Shown here: piece after piece, positions 1 to 7,677 of the stretch | Numbering within the stretch: the stretch's first letter is position 1 | Layout of the letters: the number at the start of each line of letters is the position of its first letter | Assembly (NCBI RefSeq): GCF_020741395.1 | Contig: NZ_DYZA01000154.1 | Span: 1-18,784, forward strand | DNA length: 18,784 nucleotides | Source of the DNA: Mailhella massiliensis | GTDB taxonomy: Bacteria > Desulfobacterota > Desulfovibrionia > Desulfovibrionales > Desulfovibrionaceae | Direction of reading: 5' to 3' | Made by a program: the position numbers and the translations under genes | The notes under the pieces: generated by a model | What the model saw: only the letters and a program-made list of their open reading frames with translations | Told to the model about the DNA's origin: nothing | The model's database searches: none

Positions 1-191
1 TCCGGAGTGAGTCCAGCTTTGGAAATAACGTTAATCAGTTCTTCCTGCACGCCGTTGCACCACTCAGCGGTCATCATGGTTGCCAGCTCGCCTGTTGCGG
101 GATTCCCGTTGGAAAAGTAGCCGGGGTCATAGGAATTTTCCTGGGCGGGAGGCATAACCGATACAACACCAGAGGCTTTAATTCTTTGCAT
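1..191 (-). CDS. Tail fibre/collar protein, N-terminal part (cut by window edge)
   Basis: Only the first 63 codons are in the window and the frame is open to the edge. The ATG at 191 lies inside the last codons of the gp48-like gene (14 bp overlap) and is preceded by an AAGGAGTG ribosome binding site. The visible part contains a DPGYFSNGNP stretch, then TAEWCNGVQEEL. This 'GYF..G.P..G..AT..TAEW.N.VQEEL' layout is, from memory, the usual N-terminus of tail fibre or tail collar proteins in contractile-tailed prophages, where it attaches the fibre to the baseplate. Position directly after gp48 also fits a fibre gene. Receptor-binding parts lie outside the window, so nothing can be said about host range. 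Confidence 0.7.
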   Translation of the reverse strand, partial: MQRIKASGVVSVMPPAQENSYDPGYFSNGNPATGELATMMTAEWCNGVQEELINVISKAGLTP

Positions 192-795
192 CTTCCACTC
201 CTTGATAGGTGACAAAAACCTTGCTGTGTGCAGGCTTCTGCCGGTTCAAAATACATTCCAGGGAATCGTCGCCCCACGTACGCAGACGTTCGCCCATTCC
301 GGACTCTCCCGTGCGAAACGCCCGTATCTGTCCACCTGAAGGTACGGAGACGAAAAACACATGATGAAAAAGGATATCGTTCAGCCTGTCCCCCATACGC
401 GACACGCCCACGCGAAACTCACGCACGCGGGATACAACGACGTCCTCATACCCCAGAGAGCCGGCCAGCTCGACATAATAAGCTTCATTCATGAAGCCGC
501 CGCGCTGAAGCTTTTTGACTATGGCGTCACGCCTGACGGCCACGCCGGCGCCATTCTGAGAACATTCATCCGGCAGGCCGAGTTCCTCTTCCCAGTCTTC
601 CAGAGCTTCCAGCGACTGCTGCGGATCGAGCTCCCGGAGTAATCGTTCCGCATCGCCTTCCAGTCTGGCCAGTTCAGCACCGAACGCAGTAAGCAGACGG
701 GCAAGGTTGGACTCCGGAGACGCGGTCCAGATAACGCCGCGCGGCAGCAGCTTTCTCAGCATGGCGGCGTACTCGGTTGCGGTATGGGCGGCCAT
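178..795 (-). CDS. Mu gp48-like baseplate protein (YmfQ/DUF2313)
   Basis: A 205-residue protein. The N-terminus (YAAMLRKLLPRGVIWTASPESNLARLL) has the 'LLP.G..W' signature of the YmfQ/DUF2313 family, which includes Mu gp48, and the middle has the usual aromatic and acidic run (LEDWEEELGLP). In Mu-like phages this protein sits at the baseplate periphery, between the J-like wedge protein and the tail fibre. The gene starts at an ATG overlapping the gp47 stop by one base (TGATG), so the two are probably translationally coupled. Length is close to that of Mu gp48. Family assignment is by recognition of motif and order, not by a search. Confidence 0.85.
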   Translation of the reverse strand: MAAHTATEYAAMLRKLLPRGVIWTASPESNLARLLTAFGAELARLEGDAERLLRELDPQQSLEALEDWEEELGLPDECSQNGAGVAVRRDAIVKKLQRGGFMNEAYYVELAGSLGYEDVVVSRVREFRVGVSRMGDRLNDILFHHVFFVSVPSGGQIRAFRTGESGMGERLRTWGDDSLECILNRQKPAHSKVFVTYQGVEDAKN

Positions 796-1838
796 CAGTC
801 CACCCCCGCAAAGGTCACGTTTCCGAGCATGGGCATGACATTGTTTTCAGGAACGATGTTTTCCGTGGGGGAAACCAGCACATGATCCTCTTCACCAGCG
901 GAGATACTCACAGCCTCATTGATATGAGACAGAGGGATAGTCACACCGGGAGTGCCTTCACGGACAAACAGGTCCGCAAGCTCCTGCTTCACCGCGTTGC
1001 GCACGGCTTCCGTGTTGGGAGATATCTTCAGGGAGATGTCCACTTTCAGGGCCTGCGGTGCAAAGGCCAGAAAATCAGCTGTCACGGGTCTGCGTGCGTC
1101 GATATAGTCCTGGACGCGCTGCACCATTTCCTCATCCGGAAGCGGAGATTCTTCCTGGCCGTCACAAACGAAGGACAGCCCCACGGTGCCGAGGCCGAGA
1201 TAAAGCGGATAACACCAGGCACGGGTAACGCCGGGCACTTCCAGAGCCCAGGTCACATAATCTGCGGCCGATCCCCCCATAGGAGGAGCCTGCAACGCTG
1301 TCAGAAGCCGGGCACGGAGCTCTTCATCCGTTTCTGCGTCCACGCCTCCGGAGAGAGAGTTCACCACAGCCGAACCGGAAACGCCGGCCACAGCCTGCAC
1401 CAGAGTGAGCGTCTCTCCGGCTTCCAGATTTCCAGAACTGCCTATTGCCGATGCGGTAACATTCCCTATGCCAGGCACGGAAACATCAGCGTCCACAGTA
1501 AAAAGCAGGCCGGAGTCGCTCCTGAGCACGGAGCCGGCAGGCACAAGGCCGGAACCGGAAAAAGTCACGGTTCCAACGGCACGCGCGCCGGCCTTGCGGG
1601 TGATTCCCCAGGTGGACGCCTTGCGCTCCAGATATTCCTTTTCCGCCGTCTTTATCCAGAACTGGGAAAAATACCACTGCAAGGCCCCATACATCAGGTG
1701 ACAGGCCCCGGCCCATACATACACCAGTACGGAAAGAACTGAGCGGGACCTGAGCGGAGCGCCGTCCAGAAGACGGCCGGACACGTCCGCCGCGATCCGG
1801 GACCGGAGCGTCGAAAGAGAAGGACGCGAAAAACTCAT
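795..1838 (-). CDS. Baseplate J-like protein (Mu gp47)
   Basis: A 347-residue baseplate wedge protein of the J/gp47 family. Typical features are the N-terminal region leading to a WGITRKAGARAVGTVTFSG segment, a small beta domain (LVPAGSVLRSDSGLLFTVDADV), the conserved 'SGGVDAETDEELRARLL' block near residue 165, and the 'PPMGGSAADYVTWALEVPGV' segment. In contractile tails this family forms the baseplate wedges that link hub, tube and sheath. The gene overlaps gp46 by an ATGA and gp48 by a TGATG. Nothing is truncated. Confidence 0.94.
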   Translation of the reverse strand: MSFSRPSLSTLRSRIAADVSGRLLDGAPLRSRSVLSVLVYVWAGACHLMYGALQWYFSQFWIKTAEKEYLERKASTWGITRKAGARAVGTVTFSGSGLVPAGSVLRSDSGLLFTVDADVSVPGIGNVTASAIGSSGNLEAGETLTLVQAVAGVSGSAVVNSLSGGVDAETDEELRARLLTALQAPPMGGSAADYVTWALEVPGVTRAWCYPLYLGLGTVGLSFVCDGQEESPLPDEEMVQRVQDYIDARRPVTADFLAFAPQALKVDISLKISPNTEAVRNAVKQELADLFVREGTPGVTIPLSHINEAVSISAGEEDHVLVSPTENIVPENNVMPMLGNVTFAGVD

Positions 1839-2314
1839 GCCGCCTCCATGGTTATGGAGTTTTCAGAAATGTTGACCTGCCACACGTCGACCACGCGCTG
1901 CACCACGGACGGGCTTGTCCGGGCTATGGAAATACGAAGGCCGAGCACGCCCTGGGAGGGATTTTCCGCCGTTACTTCCACGGCGCTTGCCAGTCCTTCA
2001 TCTATCAGCCACTGCAACGCGGACCGCGCATAGGCTTCCGCCCGTACAAGGACGGATTCCAGCTGTTTCTGCCGCCGAAGAAGCCAGAGTTTCGAGCCGG
2101 TTCCCTGCTCATCTCCCCGCAGTGCAAGCAGGACGTCCGCCCACCAGCCGCGCGGATCGGCGTACTCCGGGGGAAGCTCATCCTTTTCCGCCCGGACGTC
2201 GGTGAACAGGGAGACCATGACTTCCGTCCCGAGAGAATCGTCACCCACAAGATCGTTTTTATTCAGAGACAAATCGAAAGCCCCCTGTTCGTCCTGAGTC
2301 ATCAAAATGTCCAT
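1835..2314 (-). CDS. Mu gp46-like baseplate protein
   Basis: A 159-residue protein of the Mu gp46 family, related to the gp25-like lysozyme-fold wedge initiators of other contractile tails. Visible family features are the N-terminal 'DILMTQDEQGAFDLSL' segment, the 'LFTDVRA' block and the 'DPRGWWADVL' motif with its paired tryptophans, followed by a helical segment ending in AYARSALQWLIDEG. The ATG follows directly on the TAG of a 25-codon gene (TAGATG), and the stop overlaps the gp47 start. Order gp45-gp46-gp47-gp48 is as in Mu. Confidence 0.9.
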   Translation of the reverse strand: MDILMTQDEQGAFDLSLNKNDLVGDDSLGTEVMVSLFTDVRAEKDELPPEYADPRGWWADVLLALRGDEQGTGSKLWLLRRQKQLESVLVRAEAYARSALQWLIDEGLASAVEVTAENPSQGVLGLRISIARTSPSVVQRVVDVWQVNISENSITMEAA

Positions 2315-2392
2315 CTATCCGCCCCGCATGAAATGGATAATGTGAAGAACGCTCACCACAACCACACACCAGACGATGAGCTTTTCCGTCAT
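2315..2392 (-). CDS. 25-residue single-pass membrane peptide
   Basis: A short gene fills exactly the space between the spike gene and gp46. Its ATG at 2392 overlaps the gp45 stop (ATGA) and its TAG is followed at once by the gp46 ATG. The product is MTEKLIVWCVVVVSVLHIIH followed by FMRGG: a short polar start, about 17 hydrophobic residues and a basic end, so probably one membrane-spanning helix. I do not recognise a family. The perfect fit between the two start/stop junctions is the main argument that it is translated; without it the spike-to-gp46 gap would break the otherwise continuous coupling. Function unknown. Confidence 0.5.
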   Translation of the reverse strand: MTEKLIVWCVVVVSVLHIIHFMRGG

Positions 2393-2991
2393 TGAGGTTC
2401 CCCCGTGGTCCCGCCGCTGTCGCCCGGGTGGGTATGATGTTCCAGGGACACGCCGTTGCTGATGATTTCCCCGCCGGTGTTTTCCAGACCGCCCGCAAAG
2501 GTGGACGGCGCGCCGCCGGACTTCTCGCCCGTGGTCTGCTGGCGGCCCGTCAACGTGACAAGCGGTGTGTCCAGCGTCATTTCGGAGCTGGCCGCAAGCG
2601 TGGCCGTGGTGCAGTTCACATTGAACGTGGTGGTTTTCACCTCAATCTCGTTGCCGTTCTTCAGGTGTATGAAGTCGCCGTTCTTGTGATAGACGGCGAC
2701 TTCTCCGGGCTTCAGGCCTTTCTTGCGCACGCGTCTGTCATCGGCCACCACCACAATGGGGTGGGAACGATCCGCCCCCACGAATACCACCGTGGCCTCG
2801 GCTCCTTCTTCCGGAACAGATGTAAAACCGTAGTCCTGAAAACGCTCCACGTCGTCGATGACTTCATCTTCCAGCAGAGATATCTGAACGCGCTGCATGT
2901 TGCCGTCATCGTCCACCACATTGAGCACGGCGCGGGATACGCCGTTTCGCATGAGCTGGCGAACCCTTTCCATGATAGTGTCACGGCTCAT
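2389..2991 (-). CDS. Mu gp45-like baseplate spike protein
   Basis: A 200-residue protein starting at MSRDTIMERVRQLMRNGVSRAVLNVVDDDG. The ATG at 2991 overlaps the gp44 stop (ATGA); longer forms of the same frame would run into gp44 and are rejected. The layout matches Mu gp45: an OB-fold-like N-terminal half with the 'LEDEVIDDVERFQDYGFTSVP..GAEATVVF' block, then a beta-helical part with repeated short strands (GDFIHLKNGNEIEVKTTTFNV). At the C-terminus there is an HTH triplet (His186, His188) followed by PGDSGGTTGEP. In P2 gpV and phi92 gp138 an HxH motif at this place binds iron at the membrane-piercing tip, so the same is likely here. Confidence 0.9.
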   Translation of the reverse strand: MSRDTIMERVRQLMRNGVSRAVLNVVDDDGNMQRVQISLLEDEVIDDVERFQDYGFTSVPEEGAEATVVFVGADRSHPIVVVADDRRVRKKGLKPGEVAVYHKNGDFIHLKNGNEIEVKTTTFNVNCTTATLAASSEMTLDTPLVTLTGRQQTTGEKSGGAPSTFAGGLENTGGEIISNGVSLEHHTHPGDSGGTTGEPQ

Positions 2992-4106
2992 ACCATGACC
3001 TCCTGGACCTTCTGCCCTTCGGCTTTGGCTTTTTCCGCCTGTTTGACGTACAGGTCCCAGTCGGTGCTGCTGCCGGAGCCCGTGTTCTTTTTCGGTTCTT
3101 CCGGTTCCGGCTGCCAGGCGGCGGGATCTTTCAGGGTAAGCTGCGTGGTGGTGCCCCCGGAGTCCCGCGTCCAAGTGACTTCTCCAATAAGCAGACTCTG
3201 CGATATCCCCAGAGTAGGAACGTGGACCGGCACCAGCACACCGGGCGCCCAGAGTTTGCCGGCACTGTCGCGCCAGCCCTGCACCGTGATCTGGACGGAA
3301 GTGCCGTCGGCCCGCCGGGTAGTCATTTCCCACTGGGCGCGCTGGCGCATATAGGCCATGCCACCCTGCTGACTGGCTCGAATGACCAGAGGACGGTAGC
3401 GCGGTATCTGCTCATCTGTGACTTTGGCCTTGACGGAGCACGCCTTGCCGAACTCCTTGTCTGTTCCCTGCTTCTGACCGGTGACGATATATTCGGAAAA
3501 CCGTTCGGAAGCGTCACAGGTCACAGAAGCGGAAAGCACGTTCACCCCTTCCTCCAAGACGGACGAAAGCGTTTCCTGCGCCAGCCTGGCCAGCCTGATA
3601 CCACCTTTGCCGTCCGGCATGGCCACAAGCTCACGCTGCTTCAAAAGCCGCTGCATGGCTTCCGCCACGCTTTCCCCGGGCTGTATCTGGAACGCTGCAA
3701 AGGGCTGCCCCTGATTGCCTTCCAGTGTCACGGCTATCCCGAAATGGGAACAGAGTGCCATGCAGATATCCATGAGAGACGCGCCTTTCCAGCTGCCCGG
3801 CATGTGGACGGCGGATGCGTCCACAAGATCCGCGCTCCTGTCCCTTCCGGATACCGTTATTCCGTGCCTTCCGGCATCGAGAGACTGGGAAACGCTGTCG
3901 ATGAAACCGCTGACGAGAGTATCGGAGCCGCACGAAAGCACGCACTCCATGCCAGGAGCCAGAGGAAGAGACGAGCCGCCGTGCTGCACGCGATCCGCAA
4001 GGCCGAGAGAAAACGCCCCGGCCATGGCGTCCACGCTGCGGGTTGCCTGCAAGGACTCCCACCCCGTCCAGTCCACGCCGCCCACGGTCAAGGTGATATC
4101 ATCCAT
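2988..4106 (-). CDS. Baseplate hub protein (Mu gp44-like)
   Basis: A 372-residue protein of the Mu gp44 / late-control D superfamily, which forms the trimeric hub on which the spike sits and which caps the tube at the baseplate. It begins with the typical 'ITLTVGGVDWTGWESLQATRSVDAMAGAFSLGL' segment and contains 'VSGFIDSVSQSLDAGRHGITVSGRDRSADLVD', the swivel motif shared by this family. The C-terminal 35 residues are polar (EPEEPKKNTGSGSS). The start overlaps the end of the gp43-like gene by 8 bp and the stop overlaps the spike start. Confidence 0.92.
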   Translation of the reverse strand: MDDITLTVGGVDWTGWESLQATRSVDAMAGAFSLGLADRVQHGGSSLPLAPGMECVLSCGSDTLVSGFIDSVSQSLDAGRHGITVSGRDRSADLVDASAVHMPGSWKGASLMDICMALCSHFGIAVTLEGNQGQPFAAFQIQPGESVAEAMQRLLKQRELVAMPDGKGGIRLARLAQETLSSVLEEGVNVLSASVTCDASERFSEYIVTGQKQGTDKEFGKACSVKAKVTDEQIPRYRPLVIRASQQGGMAYMRQRAQWEMTTRRADGTSVQITVQGWRDSAGKLWAPGVLVPVHVPTLGISQSLLIGEVTWTRDSGGTTTQLTLKDPAAWQPEPEEPKKNTGSGSSTDWDLYVKQAEKAKAEGQKVQEVMV

Positions 4107-5277
4107 CGATCAGCTCCAATACCTGGCCGCCCGGCACAAAACCGGGATGACGCAGGCCGTTGCGTACAATAAGCTCCTCTTCAGCTCCGAGACCTCCTGT
4201 CCAGCGCCACACCACGGCCAGCGAGGGCATGACCTGTGTTTCCGTCACACTGATGACGTCGGGCAACGTGCGGGCTTTTTCCGCCATGGCCCGGAGTGTC
4301 ACTGTCCTAAGATCAGAAAGCGCGGCAAAGGTTTCATCATCGGCTTCCATCTGGGCGGCGTCTATTGCGTCCAGAACAGCGGCCTGAAGATCCCCCGCCT
4401 CCTTCGTCGTGGAAGGCGTATAGCCGGCCGCCACGGAACAGGCTGCCGCCGTACACATCTGCCGCTGTACGTTGGCCATGACACTCTGCCCTTCAGCCGC
4501 CGCCTTGCGGGACGTGCCGAAGGCTGCGCTTACCGTCACTTCCGGAGCGACCTTCACCAGATCAAGCAGAGCGGCAGGACCAGAGCCGGAAGGCAGGTTT
4601 TCAACCCCGGTCTCTATCATATCCCAGCAGGAAGCCCCGAAGCTTCCTGAAGAAATCATGCCCGTGAGCCAGCCGGCAGTGCCGACAAGCCCGGGCAGAG
4701 ACGAGAGTCCTTCCGGTATGGCCAGAACACTTTTCACACTGCTGATGAAAACGCCGGCGGCTGTTTCTATCTGCGAAACCACCCAGGCTCCCTTGTCCAT
4801 GTACTGCCCTACGGAATCGGCCAGAGCCTGCGCACGTTCTGCCGCCGTCTTCACTCTCGCAGATACCGAGTCCATGAGGTTGGGAGAGCCCGTCAGCCCG
4901 CCGGGCTTTTCCACCCGTACAAAGCGTGCCTGGAACTGCCAGAGACCGCCGTCTGCCGCGCTGTGCTGGGTACGTACGGGTCCGGCCAGAGCAACGTACA
5001 GGCTGCCGTACCACGGATGGACAAGAGTGCCCGGCCCGGGTTGCTGAAAGGCGGCTTCCAGAGCGTCGCGCTGCGCCATGTAGGACGATCCGGAGACGAA
5101 TCCCTGCACGTCATAGAACTGAGGAGCCTTGCCCATGTCTTCCGGATACGGCGCCGAGCCGTTGGGGAACACATGCAGCGCCGTGGACCGGCCGAGTTCT
5201 CCGCCCGCCATGTAGACCTGAAACGGCACTCCCCGGAAGGACGCCTGCTGTATGCGAAGTTTCCATGCCTGCGCCAT
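4099..5277 (-). CDS. Tail/DNA circularisation protein N-domain (Mu gp43-like)
   Basis: A 392-residue protein. I choose the ATG at 5277 (MAQAWKLRIQQASFRGVPF), one base after the tape-measure stop and behind a GGGAGTG site; the longer reading from 5292 begins inside the tape gene. The first 100 residues match the DNA circulation protein N-domain: SFRGVPF, then 'YPEDMGKAPQFYDVQGFVSG', then 'LVHPWYGSLYVALAGP'. In Mu and related phages gp43 is a distal tail protein lying between tape measure and hub. The rest is mostly helical and alanine-rich. Despite the domain name, no enzyme function is implied. Confidence 0.9.
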   Translation of the reverse strand: MAQAWKLRIQQASFRGVPFQVYMAGGELGRSTALHVFPNGSAPYPEDMGKAPQFYDVQGFVSGSSYMAQRDALEAAFQQPGPGTLVHPWYGSLYVALAGPVRTQHSAADGGLWQFQARFVRVEKPGGLTGSPNLMDSVSARVKTAAERAQALADSVGQYMDKGAWVVSQIETAAGVFISSVKSVLAIPEGLSSLPGLVGTAGWLTGMISSGSFGASCWDMIETGVENLPSGSGPAALLDLVKVAPEVTVSAAFGTSRKAAAEGQSVMANVQRQMCTAAACSVAAGYTPSTTKEAGDLQAAVLDAIDAAQMEADDETFAALSDLRTVTLRAMAEKARTLPDVISVTETQVMPSLAVVWRWTGGLGAEEELIVRNGLRHPGFVPGGQVLELIDG

Positions 5278-5278
5278 G

Positions 5279-6901
5279 TTACACTCCCGCAAAGGCCCAG
5301 CCGTAGCCCATATTATCGCGCTTCACCGTGACGGCATCGCTGGCCTGTCGATCCACCCTGGCTTCCATACCGGCAGGAACGATAAGTTCCACCTTGTGCG
5401 TTACTTCCTTCTCCTCCTTGCGCACCGTCTCAGAAGATACCGTTCCGGAGCGGGCAAGATCAGAAAAACCGGAGGTTGTGCTTTCGGGCATGGACGGTTC
5501 CGCCTGAGCTTCCCGACTGCCTCCCTTGGCGGCTTCCGCCAGTATCCGGGCGTTTTCTGGATCCATGAGTGCATCGGTGTCTTCAAGGTCTATGCCGTGC
5601 AGATCGGCCGCATCCTGTACGTCGGCCACGCCCTGGACCGCGTTTTTTATCTCCGTGCAGAACTTCTTCATGCCGGCGGAAATTTCTTCCCAGTTGTTAT
5701 AGAGCCACCATCCGGCGGCCACGAGCAGCCCTATGGCGGTAATGAATGCACCAATGGGATTGGTGGAAAGTGCCAGCCCGAAGCCTGCCACGGCCTTGCC
5801 GGCATTGAACAGAGACCGGATAAACGGCGTCCCCATATACAGGGCAACGAGCTTCAGGGCATTTTCCATGCCTATGGTCCGGTCGATAAAATCCGTACAC
5901 CAGCCGAGAACCTTTCCGCCTGTAGAGAGCCAGCGTTCCGCACCGTCCAGAAAGGCAGGGATATTATCCGCTATTTTCTGAACCCACTCTCCGGTCTCTA
6001 CCGCAACGAGCCCCTTGTTCAGCCTCAGCCAGCCTTCAAATTTCTCCATGATGGGCGTGAATACCGGCATGAGCTGCCGCCCTATGGCATTACGCAGACC
6101 GGCCACCTGGTTTCCCACACCACTCAGAGACTCCTGAAAACGCCGGGCATCACTGCGGGCCGTATCATCAAACACCATGCCCGCCTGCTCCGCTTCTTTT
6201 CCCAGCTCCCTGAGTCCGGAGGCACCCTTATTGAGCACAGGAATGAGCTTGCGGCCTTCATCGCCCATAAGTTCTATGGCCAGCTTCGTTTTCACCGCGC
6301 CGTCCTGCATGCCGGAAAAGGCGTCGGCTATCTCCATGAGCACCTGTGCCGAGTTCTTCATCGTGCCGTCGGCGTTCTTCACCGAGACGCCCAGTGCCTT
6401 GAACATGGCGGCAAGGTCGTCCGAGTCTCCGGCTTCCACCATCTTTTCCGTAAGATCGGAAAGGATGTCGGTCATGTTCTCCGCTTCCACGTTCACAGTG
6501 GATGCGGCGTATTGCAGCTTCTGCAAGTCTTTGGCGTTCACGCCCAGGGCCACGGCCGAACGCTCGGCAGCCTGCGCCTGCTCTGCCGTAGCAGAGGCAA
6601 GCGCAAGCATGCCGCCGGATGCACCGCCCAAAAGAAGCGTCATTTTACCAAGAGCGCCTGTCAGACGATCAAGGGACTCCATGGCACCGTCACCTATCCC
6701 TGCAACGGCGTCGGCAACGTCACCAGCTGCGCCGGCAACCTTGCTCAGTCCGCTCCGTTGGCTGAACCGTGAAACCTGCGCCTGCATGCGACTCACGGCT
6801 CCGGTCGCCGACTCAAGCTTTGCGTTGAACTTGGCGAACCCAGCAGAGAACTTGTCATAGGCTCCTATGACAAAATCTATGGAGACTTTATTTTTTGCCA
6901 T
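5279..6901 (-). CDS. Tail tape measure protein (short)
   Basis: A 540-residue, largely helical protein with long alanine-rich stretches and a hydrophobic pair of segments around residues 365-402 (GFGLALSTNPIGAFITAIGLLVAAGWWLY), as is usual for tape measure proteins that later insert into the host membrane. The 'AELMGDEG-like' block (AIELMGDEGRKLIPVLNKG) recalls the TP901-type core. Order (tube, chaperone, tape, gp43) confirms the role. The ATG overlaps the end of the frameshifted chaperone by 14 bp. Mu gp42 is longer, so if length scales as in other tails this phage should have a shorter tail than Mu. Confidence 0.88.
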   Translation of the reverse strand: MAKNKVSIDFVIGAYDKFSAGFAKFNAKLESATGAVSRMQAQVSRFSQRSGLSKVAGAAGDVADAVAGIGDGAMESLDRLTGALGKMTLLLGGASGGMLALASATAEQAQAAERSAVALGVNAKDLQKLQYAASTVNVEAENMTDILSDLTEKMVEAGDSDDLAAMFKALGVSVKNADGTMKNSAQVLMEIADAFSGMQDGAVKTKLAIELMGDEGRKLIPVLNKGASGLRELGKEAEQAGMVFDDTARSDARRFQESLSGVGNQVAGLRNAIGRQLMPVFTPIMEKFEGWLRLNKGLVAVETGEWVQKIADNIPAFLDGAERWLSTGGKVLGWCTDFIDRTIGMENALKLVALYMGTPFIRSLFNAGKAVAGFGLALSTNPIGAFITAIGLLVAAGWWLYNNWEEISAGMKKFCTEIKNAVQGVADVQDAADLHGIDLEDTDALMDPENARILAEAAKGGSREAQAEPSMPESTTSGFSDLARSGTVSSETVRKEEKEVTHKVELIVPAGMEARVDRQASDAVTVKRDNMGYGWAFAGV

Positions 6902-7294
6902 GGTTCTTCTCTTTTCCGTATGCGGCCAGGCATCCGGCCCAGAAACGAAGCTCCGGGCCGGTCATGGCCATAATCTCGCTCGGCGGCGTGTGACACTCCG
7001 CCAGAAGAAAGCCTGCGGCTATTCGCCAGTCGTCCGGCCACTCCCTAAAAAAGGCGTGGCCGCCTCCATGACTCGGGCAATGTCGTCCCCTTCCAGACGC
7101 ATGATGACCTGTCTGTCCTGTCCGGTCAGCCTGCCGATGATACGAGCCATGTCCCCCATGCTCAGGGCACCGGCCGAAGCGTCGACCATGTCTGAAAAAC
7201 GCACGCGGCGGGTGAACTTCAGTTCCGTAACGAGTTCGTCCCCGAACTGTACGGGATAGTTCAGCGTCACGGTGACGGGAGTAACGTCGTTCAT
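6888..7294 (-). CDS. Tail assembly chaperone, -1 frameshift extended form
   Basis: Reading the chaperone gene through T TTT TTA (7052-7046) and slipping one base back continues without a stop for 52 further codons to a TAA at 6890-6888, giving about 135 residues. The added part begins REWPDDWRIAAGFLLAECHT and contains 'SEIMAMTGPELRFWAGCLAA', a good amphipathic domain rich in conserved-looking Trp and Phe; it fills the otherwise gene-free space between 6902 and 7018. The stop lies 14 bp inside the tape gene. This is the layout of lambda G/GT and its counterparts in many tailed phages. The extended form should bind tube subunits while the shared part binds the tape. Confidence 0.82.
7019..7294 (-). 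CDS. Tail assembly chaperone, short form (Mu gp41-like)
   Basis: A 91-residue protein (MNDVTPVTVTLNYPVQFGDELVTELKFTRRVRF...) of the Mu gp41 tail assembly family. The ATG at 7294 overlaps the tube-protein stop (TGATG) behind an AGGAGGTG site; a GTG one codon earlier is also possible. The 'DMVDASAGALSMGDMARIIGRLTGQ' segment is typical: these small proteins coat the tape measure while the tube polymerises around it. Near the 3' end the frame carries a T TTT TTA sequence that allows a longer product (separate entry). Confidence 0.87.
   Translation of the reverse strand: MNDVTPVTVTLNYPVQFGDELVTELKFTRRVRFSDMVDASAGALSMGDMARIIGRLTGQDRQVIMRLEGDDIARVMEAATPFLGSGRTTGE
7025..7052 (-). promoter_or_regulatory. 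Programmed -1 frameshift site with downstream hairpin
   Basis: The heptamer T TTT TTA runs from 7052 to 7046 and is in the correct phase (codons CCT TTT TTA). After a 7-base spacer a short stem GCCGG (7038-7034), loop ACGA and CTGGC (7029-7025) can form, with one G-U pair. Slippery site, spacer and stem match the known layout of -1 frameshift signals. The stem is short, so stimulation may be modest, in keeping with the few-percent shift known for lambda. Confidence 0.75.
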
Positions 7295-7665
7295 CACTTC
7301 ACCTCCTGAGCGCGGCTCTTGGATTCAAAACGGATAGGGATTTCCGCTTCTTCGGTGGACGCCGTACCGTCGCCAGCGAACCACGCCCGGGAAAGCGTGA
7401 TGATCTTGCCGTTGTTGAGCTCCAGCGTGACGGTACATTCATCCGCACCGACAAGAGCTTCCAGATCAAGGTCTTCCCTGTCGGTCACGGCGCCCTCGAT
7501 ATAGGATACCTGCGGCGTTTCCTTGTAGCCGTGCACGCCGTCGGCTCCGATAATGGCCTCTCTTACGTCAAGGCCAAGGTTGTAGCTGAAACTGCCTTTT
7601 GCCTCATAAAGCGTACCGTCCACCTTGAAGGAAATACGGCCCGCACGGCGGTTGCCTATTGCCAT
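7294..7665 (-). CDS. Tail tube protein (Mu gpM-like)
   Basis: A 123-residue protein: MAIGNRRAGRISFKVDGTLY followed by EAKGSFSYNLG and a C-terminal 'ITLSRAWFAGDGTASTEEAEIPIRFESKSRAQEV'. This is the tail tube family of Mu-like phages (about 120 residues), which stacks as hexameric rings inside the sheath. An AAAGGAG site precedes the ATG. The gene lies directly downstream of the sheath gene and its stop overlaps the chaperone start, the standard order for contractile tails. Confidence 0.92.
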   Translation of the reverse strand: MAIGNRRAGRISFKVDGTLYEAKGSFSYNLGLDVREAIIGADGVHGYKETPQVSYIEGAVTDREDLDLEALVGADECTVTLELNNGKIITLSRAWFAGDGTASTEEAEIPIRFESKSRAQEVK

Positions 7666-7677
7666 GATGATGCTCCT

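Noticed and set aside
777..1742. Long plus-strand open frame (321 codons) opposite gp47
   Set aside because: Antisense shadow of a well-recognised baseplate gene; the product is rich in His, Arg and Gly and has no recognisable domain or ribosome binding site.
2389..3333. 314-residue version of the spike protein with an N-terminal extension
   Set aside because: The extra 114 residues overlap the gp44 hub gene in another frame and look like its shadow; the ATGA-coupled ATG at 2991 gives the normal gp45 length.
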